64,000 bases of DNA from Microbispora sp. H13382 (GTDB lineage: Bacteria; Actinomycetota; Actinomycetes; Streptosporangiales; Streptosporangiaceae): contig NZ_JABBXA010000020.1 of the NCBI RefSeq assembly GCF_014161445.1, positions 1 to 64,000 of the forward strand, in the 5' to 3' direction. Below the pieces are notes generated by a model. The model was not told the origin of the DNA. It made no database searches and saw nothing but the letters and a program-made list of their open reading frames with translations. The translations under genes were made by a program, and so were the position numbers. Positions within the stretch are counted from its first letter, which is position 1, and the number at the start of each line of letters is the position of its first letter. Of the stretch, positions 10,364 to 18,704 are shown piece by piece.

Positions 10364-11569
10364 ATGACCCGACCTCGCATCTCCGCGCGTATTTCCGCGA
10401 TCTCCGAGTCCGCGACTCTGGCCGTGGACGCCAAGGCCAAGGCGATGAAGGCGGCCGGTCGCCCGGTCATCGGCTTCGGCGCCGGCGAGCCCGACTTCCC
10501 CACGCCCGGCTACATCGTCGAGGCGGCCGTCGAGGCGTGCCGGAACCCCAGGTTCCACAAGTACACCCCGGCCGGGGGCCTGCCCGAGCTCAAGCAGGCG
10601 ATCGCGGAAAAGACGCTGCGCGACAGCGGGTTCCAGGTCGAGGCCGCCCAGGTCCTGGTGACGAACGGCGGCAAGCAGGCGGTCTACGAGGCCTTCGCCA
10701 CGCTGCTCGACCCGGGTGACGAGGTCCTGGTCGTGGCGCCGTACTGGACGACGTACCCGGAGGCGATCAAGCTCGCCGGCGGCGTCCAGGTCGACGTGGT
10801 CACCGACGAGACGACCGGTTATCTGGCCTCGGTCGAGCAGCTGGAGGAGAAGCTGACCGACCGCACCAAGGTGCTGCTGTTCGTCTCGCCGTCGAACCCC
10901 ACGGGGGCCGTCTACACCCCCGCCCAGGTCGAGGAGATCGGCCGCTGGGCGCTCGACAAGGGCCTGTGGGTCGTCACCGACGAGATCTACGAGCACCTGG
11001 TCTACGGCGAGGCGAAGTTCTCCAGCATCGCCACCGCCGTGCCCGAGCTGCGCGACCGGGTCGTCGTGCTGAACGGCGTGGCCAAGACGTACGCGATGAC
11101 CGGCTGGCGGGTGGGCTGGCTGATCGGCCCCGCCGACGTGGTCAAGGCGGCGACGAACCTGCAGTCCCACGCCACCTCGAACGTCTCCAACGTCGCCCAG
11201 GCCGCCGCGCTCGCCGCCGTCTCCGGCGACCTGTCCGCCGTCGCCGAGATGCGGGCGGCCTTCGACCGGCGCCGCCAGACCATGGTCCGGATGCTCAACG
11301 AGATCCCCGGCGTGGTCTGCCCCGAGCCGTTCGGCGCGTTCTACGCGTACCCGTCGGTGAAGGCGCTGCTGGGCAAGGAGCTTCGCGGCAGGCGCCCGCA
11401 GACCTCGGCCGAGCTGGCCGAGCTGATCCTGGAGGAGGCCGAGGTCGCGCTGGTGCCCGGCGAGGCGTTCGGCACTCCGGGCTACTTCCGCCTGTCGTAC
11501 GCGCTGGGCGACGACGACCTGGTCGAGGGCGTCAGCCGGGTGACCAAGCTCCTGGCCGAGGCGCACTGA
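10364..11569 (+). CDS. aspC: Pyridoxal-phosphate aspartate aminotransferase (class I/II)
   Basis: 401 residues, class I aminotransferase of the AspC/AatA Ib subgroup that moves the amino group of aspartate to 2-oxoglutarate. Visible: substrate-loop [10 protein letters not shown], cofactor segment [10 protein letters not shown], and the PLP-binding Lys in [16 protein letters not shown], plus the C-terminal [12 protein letters not shown]. The frame is open upstream but the ATG at 10364, with GATGGAG before it, matches the family N-terminus ([20 protein letters not shown]). Monocistronic, followed by a hairpin. Confidence 0.93.
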   Translation: MTRPRISARISAISESATLAVDAKAKAMKAAGRPVIGFGAGEPDFPTPGYIVEAAVEACRNPRFHKYTPAGGLPELKQAIAEKTLRDSGFQVEAAQVLVTNGGKQAVYEAFATLLDPGDEVLVVAPYWTTYPEAIKLAGGVQVDVVTDETTGYLASVEQLEEKLTDRTKVLLFVSPSNPTGAVYTPAQVEEIGRWALDKGLWVVTDEIYEHLVYGEAKFSSIATAVPELRDRVVVLNGVAKTYAMTGWRVGWLIGPADVVKAATNLQSHATSNVSNVAQAAALAAVSGDLSAVAEMRAAFDRRRQTMVRMLNEIPGVVCPEPFGAFYAYPSVKALLGKELRGRRPQTSAELAELILEEAEVALVPGEAFGTPGYFRLSYALGDDDLVEGVSRVTKLLAEAH

Positions 11570-11636
11570 AACCGAAGCGCTGAGCGACCGAAGCGCATCG
11601 CGGCGAACAGGCGCGCCGGCGTCACGAACCAGGCAC

Positions 11637-11673
11637 GGAGGCCCGGTCCCCCACCACGCGGGGCCGGGCCTCC
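11637..11673. terminator. Hairpin between aminotransferase and DUF4143 ATPase
   Basis: Ten-base-pair inverted repeat GGAGGCCCGG (11637-11646) and CCGGGCCTCC (11664-11673), in the convergent gap between the two genes, so it may serve both strands. Confidence 0.65.
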
Positions 11674-11733
11674 GCCACGCCTGTGACCAGCCGAAACACG
11701 GCCAACGCCCGGCTCTCCCGCGCTGTGCGGGTC

Positions 11734-12975
11734 TCAGGACCACAGGACGCAGATGGGGGCGGCGACGATCCTCTCGTCCATCTCGTGGACGCGCGGGCCG
11801 GTGTGCAGGACGACACCGGCCACGAATCGGTCGCCCAGCTCGTCCCGCAGCCACCGCAGGTGCTTCGCGTCGTCGTGGCGTGGGGTGGCCGCCGCCTTGA
11901 CCTCGATGCCGATCACTCTCCCCATACCGAGCTCCAGGACGATGTCGACCTCGTGCCGTCCCTGGTCCTGACGCAGGTGGTAGATGCGGGGCCGGCTGTC
12001 GCACACCGGCACCTCCACGCGTAGCTGCTGGACCACGAAGGTGTCCAGCAACCGGCCGAGCAGATCGCCGTCGCGGATGAGCGCATGCCCGTCCACCCGC
12101 AGCAGGGCCGCGACCAGGGCCGGGTCGACGAGATACCGCTTGGGCCCGCGAATCAGCCGCTTCAGCCGGTTGCTGAACCAGGCGGGAACCTTGTCGGCGA
12201 TGAGGAGATCACGCAGGAGACGCTCGTACGCCTCTCCCGTGCGGGCGTTGACGGCCGCCGCGTCGTAAAGCGTCTTGTCCGTGACCACACCCGCGGTGTT
12301 GAGGGCCAGCGCCTCCAGATAGGCCCGAAGGCGGACGGGGTCGCGCCGTCCGTCCAGGGTCTCGATGTCCCGCGTGAGGGTCTGCTCGATGTAGCTGTCC
12401 AGCCATCGCAGCCGGACCGGAGCGGGCATCCGCTGAGCCTCGGGAAAGCCGCTGCGCAACGCCAGGTCGACGTAGCCGGCCAGGTCGGGCGGCTGCGCCG
12501 GCGCGGCGAGTTCCCCGATCCGGCCCTGAGCGAGCAGGTCGGCGAACGGAGGCCTCTCGGTGCTGCCCGCGAGCTCCTTGACCGCCAGCCCCATCATGTC
12601 GATGCGGACGACCCGCCCAGTCCCGGGCCAGGTCCGGCCACCGAAGTCCGACCAGACGGAGCCGGTGAGGATGAAGCGACCTGGCCGGTGATCGTCGTCC
12701 ACCGCTCGTTTGACCGCTCCGAGCACCTCGGGAACGACCTGCCACTCATCCAGCAGGACGGGCTCCTTGAGCCCGCGCAGGGCCACGTCCGGATCTGCGA
12801 GGAAGGCGGCGTTCTCACTGTCCCGATCGAGCCGCACCACCGTTTCGGCGTGTCGTTGCGCCGTGGTGGTCTTCCCGGTGGCCCGCGGACCGACCAACAT
12901 GATCGCCGGCAGGGTCCCGAAGACACCGTCGATGATCGGATCCACGAGTCGCGGGATGTAGGAATCACGGCCCAT
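11734..12975 (-). CDS. AAA-type ATPase with C-terminal DUF4143 domain
   Basis: 413 residues. N-terminal P-loop domain with Walker A GPRATGKTT (about residues 29-37), Walker B PVLLDEWQ and sensor FILTGS. The C-terminal half matches DUF4143 proteins, including the nuclease-like strand VDIVLELGMGRVIGIEVKAAAT with the D-x-E-x-K order typical of the PD-(D/E)XK fold. The biological role of these widespread, often laterally spread proteins is not established; toxin-antitoxin or defence functions have been suggested for relatives. It is monocistronic and convergent with the aminotransferase. Its upstream side carries short direct repeats, see 13009-13046. Confidence 0.85.
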   Translation of the reverse strand: MGRDSYIPRLVDPIIDGVFGTLPAIMLVGPRATGKTTTAQRHAETVVRLDRDSENAAFLADPDVALRGLKEPVLLDEWQVVPEVLGAVKRAVDDDHRPGRFILTGSVWSDFGGRTWPGTGRVVRIDMMGLAVKELAGSTERPPFADLLAQGRIGELAAPAQPPDLAGYVDLALRSGFPEAQRMPAPVRLRWLDSYIEQTLTRDIETLDGRRDPVRLRAYLEALALNTAGVVTDKTLYDAAAVNARTGEAYERLLRDLLIADKVPAWFSNRLKRLIRGPKRYLVDPALVAALLRVDGHALIRDGDLLGRLLDTFVVQQLRVEVPVCDSRPRIYHLRQDQGRHEVDIVLELGMGRVIGIEVKAAATPRHDDAKHLRWLRDELGDRFVAGVVLHTGPRVHEMDERIVAAPICVLWS

Positions 12976-13008
12976 CCGGGCACACTACCAATCTCACCCA
13001 GCCGCGAG

Positions 13009-13046
13009 TACAAAGATGACCCAGCTGGCACTACAAAGATGACCCA
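13009..13046. repeat. Two direct 15-base repeats upstream of the DUF4143 ATPase
   Basis: TACAAAGATGACCCA occurs exactly at 13009-13023 and 13032-13046, and a degenerate third copy (CTACCAATCTCACCC) lies at about 12985-12999, giving a 23-24 base period just outside the ATPase start. This could be an iterated operator or the left-over end of a transposon with repeated transposase sites. Confidence 0.7.
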
Positions 13047-13094
13047 CCGCCTACCGGCCCCGGCCAGGGCGTGGAGGCGGTGGGACCGGCGGGG

Positions 13095-14099
13095 TCACTT
13101 GGCGAGGGCGACCTCTGCGGCGATCTTCTTGAGCTCCCTGTCGGCCGCGGCGCCGCCGAGCTTGGCCACGTAGTCGGGGCTCATCATGACCTCGACCCCG
13201 ACTCCGGGCGCGAGGGTCCACGCGATCGTCCGGGTGCCCCCGTCGTTGACCTGGTCGCCGCCCTCCGACAGGCTGACCAGGTACGCCTTCCTCCCGCCGG
13301 CCTCGACCGGCTTCGCGCCCTGGGCGGCGAAGCCCTGGAGCCGCTTCGCGAACTGTTTGGCGGCATCCTTCCGGTAGACGACCATCTGGACGCTGTACAT
13401 GCCGGGTTCCAGCCCCGGCTCCACCCAGCTGGTGGTGTAGCTCCGCGTGCCGAACCCGTCTTTCCCGGACCACTTGCCCCATTCGAGCCCCTCGGGCAGG
13501 TAGCCGACGTGCACACCGCCGAGCGTCCGGCCGTCGCCGAGGTCGCCGAGGTCCTGGGGCATCCCCGGGCTCTCCGTACCCGCCGTGGTGTCGGGGGTCG
13601 GCGCGGCCGTCGCGGCGACGATCAGCGTGACCGCCGCCCCGGGGGGAGCGCTCGTTCCGGGAGCCGGCGTCTGGCCGACGACCGTCCCCGCAGGATCCCT
13701 GTCGCTGACGACCTTCGTGACCCGCACCGTGTAGCCGGCCTCCTTCAGGACGGCGCCGCCCTCCTCGACGCTCTTGCCGACCATGTCAGGGACGAGGTTC
13801 GCCGGCACGGCGACCGTGTCACCCGAGCCTGTCGCGGACGCGGACGCGACCGGCGCCCCCTGGCCGGCGGCGCCGGTCCCCTGGCCGCCGCCCACGGCCG
13901 GGGCGGTGCCCGGCCCGCCGGTCAGCACCACGGGCACGGTCACCGCGACCGCCGCGGTGAGCAGGGCCGCTCCCGTCGTACGAAACCTCACCACGTGCCG
14001 CCGGTTGCGCCGCCGGACGGCCTGGCCCAGCGACGGCGGCGCCTGCACGCCGGCGACCTGAGCGGCCATGGCGTCTCTCAGCGCCTCTTCGACGTTCAT
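13095..14099 (-). CDS. Membrane-anchored PASTA-domain protein, probable anti-sigma partner
   Basis: 334 residues. A short cytoplasmic part (about residues 1-40, MNVEEALRDAMAAQ...), one membrane helix (about 41-60), an Ala/Gly/Ser-rich linker, one PASTA domain (about 100-165: VPDMVGKSVEEGG ... GTVVGQTPAPGT ... VTLIVA) and a C-terminal globular domain. PASTA domains bind peptidoglycan fragments or beta-lactams in PknB-type kinases. The ATG overlaps the sigma-factor stop (ATGA), so the two are coupled; the natural reading is that this is the cognate sensor/anti-sigma factor, although no ASD or zinc (HxxxCxxC) motif is visible in its short inner segment. Confidence 0.8.
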   Translation of the reverse strand: MNVEEALRDAMAAQVAGVQAPPSLGQAVRRRNRRHVVRFRTTGAALLTAAVAVTVPVVLTGGPGTAPAVGGGQGTGAAGQGAPVASASATGSGDTVAVPANLVPDMVGKSVEEGGAVLKEAGYTVRVTKVVSDRDPAGTVVGQTPAPGTSAPPGAAVTLIVAATAAPTPDTTAGTESPGMPQDLGDLGDGRTLGGVHVGYLPEGLEWGKWSGKDGFGTRSYTTSWVEPGLEPGMYSVQMVVYRKDAAKQFAKRLQGFAAQGAKPVEAGGRKAYLVSLSEGGDQVNDGGTRTIAWTLAPGVGVEVMMSPDYVAKLGGAAADRELKKIAAEVALAK

Positions 14100-14596
14100 G
14101 CGGACGCTCCTTCCAGGTTTTCCATGCGTGCGCGCACACGTGCCAGGCCGCGGGCGGCCTGGCTCTTGACGGTGCCGACCGAGCAGCCGAGCAGCGCCGC
14201 GGTCTCGGCCTCCGAGAGGTCCTCCCAGTAGCGGAGGACCAGTACGGCCCGCATCCGGGCCGGCAGCTTCCTGAGCTCGGTCACGAGCACGTCCCGCAGC
14301 CCGAGGTCGGGCGACTCCACGGGCGTCTCCGGCGGCTGGGCGAAGGTGATCTCCTGGAGCACCCTGCGCCGCCTGGCCCTGCTGATCGCGCCGTTCACCA
14401 CGACCCGGCGCGCGTACGCCTCGGGGTTGTCGTGCCGGATGCGCGGCCAGTGCCGATAGACCTTCTCCAGCGCGCTCTGGACCATGTCCTCGGCGTCGGT
14501 CGCCGAGGCGCCGCAGACCAGGATCGCGGTGCGCAGAAGAGCGGTGCTGCGCGCGGCCAGGAACTCGTCGAAGGCCGCCTCGTCTTCTTCGGTCAT
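14096..14596 (-). CDS. RNA polymerase sigma factor, SigE-like ECF group
   Basis: 166 residues. Region 2 (LRTAILVCGASATDAEDMVQSALEKVYRHW, quoted by its ends) and region 4 (LPARMRAVLVLRYWEDLSEAE ... LLGCSVGTVKSQAARGLARVR) are intact; there is no region 3, as in ECF sigma factors. The start at 14596 has AAAGGGGAG ahead of it. The stop overlaps the downstream PASTA protein, which probably controls it. Divergent from the adenosine-deaminase-family gene. Confidence 0.9.
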   Translation of the reverse strand: MTEEDEAAFDEFLAARSTALLRTAILVCGASATDAEDMVQSALEKVYRHWPRIRHDNPEAYARRVVVNGAISRARRRRVLQEITFAQPPETPVESPDLGLRDVLVTELRKLPARMRAVLVLRYWEDLSEAETAALLGCSVGTVKSQAARGLARVRARMENLEGASA

Positions 14597-14652
14597 GAGC
14601 TCCCCTTTCGCCCCTCCCCAACGCGCCAACCCGCCGACGGGTTGTCAACGGG

Positions 14653-15690
14653 ATGCGGCAACATATGGAGATGGCACGTCCACTCGACACGCTCCCCAAA
14701 GCACATCTGCACCTGCACTTCACCGGCTCGATGCGGCATTCGACACTGATCGAGCTCGCCCGGGAGCAGGGCGTCCATCTCCCCGACGCGCTGGTGGAGG
14801 ACTGGCCGCCGAAACTGCGGGCGACCGACGAACGCGGCTGGTTCCGGTTCCAGCGGTTGTACGACATCGCGCGGTCGGTGCTGCGCCGGCCTGAGGACGT
14901 CTACCGGCTGCTGCGTGAGGCCGCCGAGGACGAGGCCCGGGAGGGGTCGCGCTGGCTGGAGATCCAGGTCGACCCGTCCGGGTACGCCCAGCGTTTCGGC
15001 GGGCTGACCGAGACCCTCGAACTCGTCCTCGACGCGGCCGAGAAGGCCGCCAGGCAGGCCGGGATCGGCATGGCGGTGATCGTGGCCGCCAACCGCACCC
15101 GCCACATGCTCGACGCCAGGACGCTGGCCCGCCTGGCGGCGCGGTACGAGGGCAGGGGCGTGGTCGGTTTCGGCCTGTCCAACGACGAGCGGCGCGGCCG
15201 GGCCAGGGACTTCGAGCACGCCTTCCGGATCGCCAGGCGCGCCGGGCTGCTCGCGGTGCCGCACGGCGGCGAGCTGCTGGGCGCGGCGAGCGTCGCCGAG
15301 TGCCTCGACGACCTGGGCGCCGACCGGATCGGGCACGGGGTGCGCGCGGCCGAGTCGCCCCGCCTGATGGAGCGGCTGGCCGACCGGCAGATCACCTGCG
15401 AGGTGTGCCCGCTGTCCAACGTCGGTCTCGGGGTGGCGGAGCGGCCCGAGGACGTGCCGCTGCGGCGGCTGTTCGAGGCCGGGGTGCCGATCGCCCTCGG
15501 CGCCGACGACCCGCTGCTGTTCGGCGCCCGGCTGCTGCCGCAGTACGAGCTCGCCAGGGAGGTGTACGGCTTCACCGACGCCGAGGTCGCCGAGCTCGCC
15601 CGGCAGTCGATCCGGTCGTCCAGGGCGCCCGACGCGGTCAAGAAGGAGTTGCTGAGCGGGATCGACGGCTGGCTCGCCTCCCCCGAGTGA
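14653..15690 (+). CDS. Adenosine deaminase family protein
   Basis: 345 residues, zinc-dependent TIM-barrel deaminase. Metal and catalytic motifs are present: HLHLHFTGS near the N-terminus (HxH), VPHGGEL (His, Glu), RIGHGV (His) and GADDP (two Asp near the C-terminal third). The usual HLHLDGS is changed to HLHFTGS, and HAGE to HGGE; in true adenosine deaminase the Asp of LDGS contacts the ribose, so the substrate may be different. Alternative starts lie at 14665 and 14671. The gene sits between two ECF sigma/anti-sigma modules. Confidence 0.85.
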   Translation: MRQHMEMARPLDTLPKAHLHLHFTGSMRHSTLIELAREQGVHLPDALVEDWPPKLRATDERGWFRFQRLYDIARSVLRRPEDVYRLLREAAEDEAREGSRWLEIQVDPSGYAQRFGGLTETLELVLDAAEKAARQAGIGMAVIVAANRTRHMLDARTLARLAARYEGRGVVGFGLSNDERRGRARDFEHAFRIARRAGLLAVPHGGELLGAASVAECLDDLGADRIGHGVRAAESPRLMERLADRQITCEVCPLSNVGLGVAERPEDVPLRRLFEAGVPIALGADDPLLFGARLLPQYELAREVYGFTDAEVAELARQSIRSSRAPDAVKKELLSGIDGWLASPE

Positions 15691-15699
15691 TTCTCCGGA

Positions 15700-16446
15700 T
15701 CATCGGGCCGAGGAGGCGATCCGTACGGCCTCGGCGCGGTCCGGTCCCTCCAGCCGCATGCCGACCAGCCTGTGCTGCCAGATGAGCGTCGGCCCGGCCA
15801 CCCGCTCCTCATGCGGGCCGCCGCCGCCGGACGGCACGTACGACACGCCGTGGGGCTGCTGGATCCACCATCCGCGGACGGCGTCCACCTGCTCGGGAAA
15901 CGGCTCGCCGAGTTCCTTGCGCCAGACGACGCTCAGCGTCCCGTCGAACTCGTCGAGCCGGACACCCGGCCACAGCAGCGTCACCACCCGGCCGCCGTCG
16001 GCGAGCCGCACGTCGGCAGGATCGCCGAGCGCGGACGGCACGGCGAGGGGGAATCGCGCGGTCCTCCGCGCCTCCTCCAGCGTCACCCGGCGCTCGCCGG
16101 GCAGCGGGCTCGGCACTCCCGTGGGCAGCGGCCCGGCGCCGCCGACGTGGACCTCCACGCCCGCGAAGCGCAGCACCGACACCACCGCGGCCCGGCCCTG
16201 CGGGGTGGCCCCGAGCAGCACGGCCATCAGGACCGCCACCGACGCCGCCGCCACGCGCGGCGACGGCCGCCAACCGGCCCGCCGCCGATCCGGGCGCCGC
16301 GCCCGCTCGTCCTCGGCGCCCTCGTCCTCCAGCCGGGCACGCACGGCACGGGCCACGTCGGCGGGGGGCGGCGCGGGCGCGGCCAGGTCGGCGCCGAGAG
16401 CCCGCAGGCGCGCCTCGAGCGACTCGGGCCGGTCGTCATCGCTCAC
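15700..16446 (-). CDS. Probable anti-sigma factor (single-pass membrane protein)
   Basis: 248 residues with an Ala/Arg-rich inner segment (1-60), one membrane helix around residues 65-82 (VAAASVAVLMAVLLG) and an outside domain containing FAGVEVHVGG and a WWIQQPHGV segment. It overlaps the end of the upstream ECF sigma gene by 11 bases, so it is translationally coupled and most likely its regulator. No zinc-anti-sigma motif is present, so the naming rests on position and topology. Confidence 0.7.
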   Translation of the reverse strand: MSDDDRPESLEARLRALGADLAAPAPPPADVARAVRARLEDEGAEDERARRPDRRRAGWRPSPRVAAASVAVLMAVLLGATPQGRAAVVSVLRFAGVEVHVGGAGPLPTGVPSPLPGERRVTLEEARRTARFPLAVPSALGDPADVRLADGGRVVTLLWPGVRLDEFDGTLSVVWRKELGEPFPEQVDAVRGWWIQQPHGVSYVPSGGGGPHEERVAGPTLIWQHRLVGMRLEGPDRAEAVRIASSAR

Positions 16447-16972
16447 GGCCCACCTCCTCCCGCAGGCGCCGCAGGGCCCGGAACGTCCGCGACTTCACCG
16501 TGCCGAGCCGTACGCCGAGGACCTCGGCCGTCTCCGCCTCGGACAACTGCAGGAAATACCGGCAGACCACGGCTTCGCGTTCCCCGTGGGGCAGCGCGCG
16601 TACGGCCTCCAGCAGGCGGGACCTGCCGTCGGCGTCCACGGCCGCGCTCTGCGGGTCCTCCGGTCCGTACGGCTCCCGCTCGCGGCCCAGCCGTACGGCG
16701 AGGTCGGAGCGGCGGCCACGCGACCGGGTGAGGTCGTGGGTCTCGTTGGCCACGATGCGCAGCAGCCAGGGGCGGAAGGACGAGCCCCGGCGGAAGCCCT
16801 TCAGGTGGCGGAAGGCCTTGACGAACGCCTCCTGGACGACGTCCTCCGCCTCGTCGGCCGCGCCCAGCAGGCTCGCCGTACGGTGGGCGACCGCGCTGTA
16901 CCGGGCGACCAGCACCTCGTAGGCGTCAAGGTCACCGGCCAGGGCACGGGTCACTGCCTCGTCGTCGTCCAT
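16436..16972 (-). CDS. ECF-type RNA polymerase sigma factor
   Basis: 178 residues. Region 2 (LVARYSAVAHRTASLLGAADEAEDVVQEAFVKAF by its ends; key DEAEDVVQEAF) and region 4 (LPHGEREAVVCRYFLQLSEAE, VLGVRLGTVKSRTFRALRRLR) are complete. Transcribed with the downstream membrane protein. No promoter consensus for self-regulation could be assigned with confidence. Confidence 0.92.
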   Translation of the reverse strand: MDDDEAVTRALAGDLDAYEVLVARYSAVAHRTASLLGAADEAEDVVQEAFVKAFRHLKGFRRGSSFRPWLLRIVANETHDLTRSRGRRSDLAVRLGREREPYGPEDPQSAAVDADGRSRLLEAVRALPHGEREAVVCRYFLQLSEAETAEVLGVRLGTVKSRTFRALRRLREEVGRER

Positions 16973-17146
16973 CTGAGGGGGAATCGGGGGCGTATCGGCG
17001 GACGGAGGTGAAGCCTACGAGCAGCCGGGCATTCCGTCCACAACGCCGTCGGTGGCCCGCGAGCGGCCCCTCCGGCGAAGCGGGCACCCGCCGATGGGGT
17101 GGGCACTACACTTTCCAAGTCCGTCAGCGTGTAGATCGAGGATCTT

Positions 17147-17878
17147 ATGTCTGGGTATGACCGAGTAGTCCAGCCGGCGGCCGGAGACGAGGCTCTGGAG
17201 AACCACCTCGGCGGCGACGAGGCCAAGAACTACCGGCAGTACGAGTTCGACATGGTCGCGCCGCACGTGGGGCGGTCGCTGCTGGAGATCGGCTCGGGTC
17301 TCGGGCACTTCGCCGAGCAGTTCCTGCCGCGCCTGGACAGGCTCGTGGTGAGCGACTTCGATCCCTACTGCGTCGAGCAACTGCGCAAGAGGTTCGCGGA
17401 CCGCGACGATGTGTCGGTGCTCCAGTTCGGCCTGCCGACCGACATCCCCCTGGCCGAGCCGGTCGACACCGTCGTGATGATGAACGTCCTGGAGCACATC
17501 GAGGAGGACGCCGAGGCGCTGCGGTCGCTGGCCAGGGTGACCGCCCCCGGCGGCCGGATCGTCATCTGGGTGCCCGGCTACATGCAGCTTTACGGGGACT
17601 TCGACCGCAAGGTGGGGCACGTCACCCGCTACACCCCCGCCACGCTGCGCAGGACGGTCACCGCCGCCGGTCTCGACGTCCAGGTGCTCAAGCCGATCAA
17701 CTTCCTGGGCGGAATCGCCTGGTGGGCGGCCGTGCGGCGGGGCGGCGTGGGCTACCCCGACCCCCGGCTCGTGAAGATCTACGACCGGACCGTCGTGCCG
17801 ATGACCCGGCTCATCGAGCGGTTCGTCCGCCCGCCGTTCGGCCAGACCGTCTTCTGCGTCGCCAGGGTCCCCAAGTAG
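17147..17878 (+). CDS. Class I SAM-dependent methyltransferase
   Basis: 243 residues. The SAM-binding motif I LLEIGSGLGHFAEQF (about residues 45-59), the acidic strand VVSDFDPYC, and motif VDTVVMMNVLEHIEED are typical of the UbiE/Coq5-like or Methyltransf_11/12 fold. The N-terminal NYRQYEFDMVAPHVG is often seen in glycan- or lipid-modifying methyltransferases. Acceptor unknown. The gene ends inside a small tandem repeat whose units each contain a stop codon. Confidence 0.88.
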   Translation: MSGYDRVVQPAAGDEALENHLGGDEAKNYRQYEFDMVAPHVGRSLLEIGSGLGHFAEQFLPRLDRLVVSDFDPYCVEQLRKRFADRDDVSVLQFGLPTDIPLAEPVDTVVMMNVLEHIEEDAEALRSLARVTAPGGRIVIWVPGYMQLYGDFDRKVGHVTRYTPATLRRTVTAAGLDVQVLKPINFLGGIAWWAAVRRGGVGYPDPRLVKIYDRTVVPMTRLIERFVRPPFGQTVFCVARVPK

Positions 17879-17924
17879 CAGGGTCCCCAAGTAGCAGCGC
17901 GCAGGTAGCAGGGCGCCCAGGTAA
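17863..17924 (+). repeat. Tandem repeat spanning the methyltransferase stop codon
   Basis: Two perfect 16-base units CAGGGTCCCCAAGTAG (17863-17878 and 17879-17894) are followed by two degenerate units ending in AGGTAG and AGGTAA. The TAG of the first unit is the methyltransferase stop. Confidence 0.85.
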
Positions 17925-17998
17925 CCGTCCTCACGGACCACGGCGCCGCGGATCCGAATTGTGCGACAAATGCCTCCTGCCTGCACAATGGGTCCCGC

Positions 17999-18697
17999 AT
18001 GAGTGAAACCAGGATCCTCGTCGTCGAGGACGAGCCGAACATCCGGGACATCGTGGAAGTCGCCCTCCGATTCCACGGCTTCCGGGTGACGGCCGTGGGC
18101 ACGGGGGCCGCGGCGCTCGGCGAGGTCATGAAGGACCAGCCCGACCTCGTCGTCCTCGACGTCATGCTCCCCGACATCGACGGCTTCGAGGTGTGCCGGC
18201 GGATCCGGGCCGGCGGCGTGCATCCTCCTGTGATCTTCCTCACCGCCCGCGACGCGGTCGCCGACACCGTACGCGGGCTGACCCTCGGTGGCGACGACTA
18301 CGTCACCAAGCCCTTCTCGGTCGAGGCGCTGGTCGCGCGGATCCGCGCCGTGCTGCGCCGTACGAGCGTGCCGGAGGCGGCCGAGCGGGCGCACGGGCCG
18401 ATCCTCCGGGTCGCGGACCTGGAGCTCGACGAGGCGCGCTGGGAGGTGCGGCGCGGCGGCGTTCCGGTGGATCTGTCGCCGACCGAGTTCCGCCTGCTGG
18501 CCTTCCTGATGGCGAACGCCGGCCTGGTGCTCACCAAGCGGCGCCTGCTCGAGGAGGTCTGGGGCTACGGCGGCAGTTCCCAGGTGCTGGAGACCTATAT
18601 CTCCTACCTGCGCCGCAAGCTCGACCCGCTCGGTCCGCCGCTGATCCACACCCAGCGCGGCATCGGATACGCGCTGCGCCCGCCGCAGGACATGTGA
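17999..18697 (+). CDS. OmpR/PhoB-type response regulator
   Basis: 232 residues. Receiver domain with the acidic pair E10/D11, phospho-acceptor D54 (VVLDVMLP), T82 and K104 (YVTKPFS). The winged-helix DNA-binding domain spans about residues 130-228 (LSPTEFRLLAFLMANAG, then SYLRRKLDP and RGIGYALR). Eight bases upstream of the histidine kinase gene and in the same direction, so it is the cognate partner. Closest in pattern to the TcrA/TrcR-MprA type of actinomycete regulators; the signal is unknown. Confidence 0.95.
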   Translation: MSETRILVVEDEPNIRDIVEVALRFHGFRVTAVGTGAAALGEVMKDQPDLVVLDVMLPDIDGFEVCRRIRAGGVHPPVIFLTARDAVADTVRGLTLGGDDYVTKPFSVEALVARIRAVLRRTSVPEAAERAHGPILRVADLELDEARWEVRRGGVPVDLSPTEFRLLAFLMANAGLVLTKRRLLEEVWGYGGSSQVLETYISYLRRKLDPLGPPLIHTQRGIGYALRPPQDM

Positions 18698-18704
18698 CGG
18701 ACCC

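Noticed and set aside
13095-14867. 590-residue open frame joining the PASTA protein to sequence opposite and across the sigma gene
   Set aside because: The upstream part overlaps the sigma gene in another frame; the overlap ATGA at 14096-14099 with the sigma stop marks the true start.
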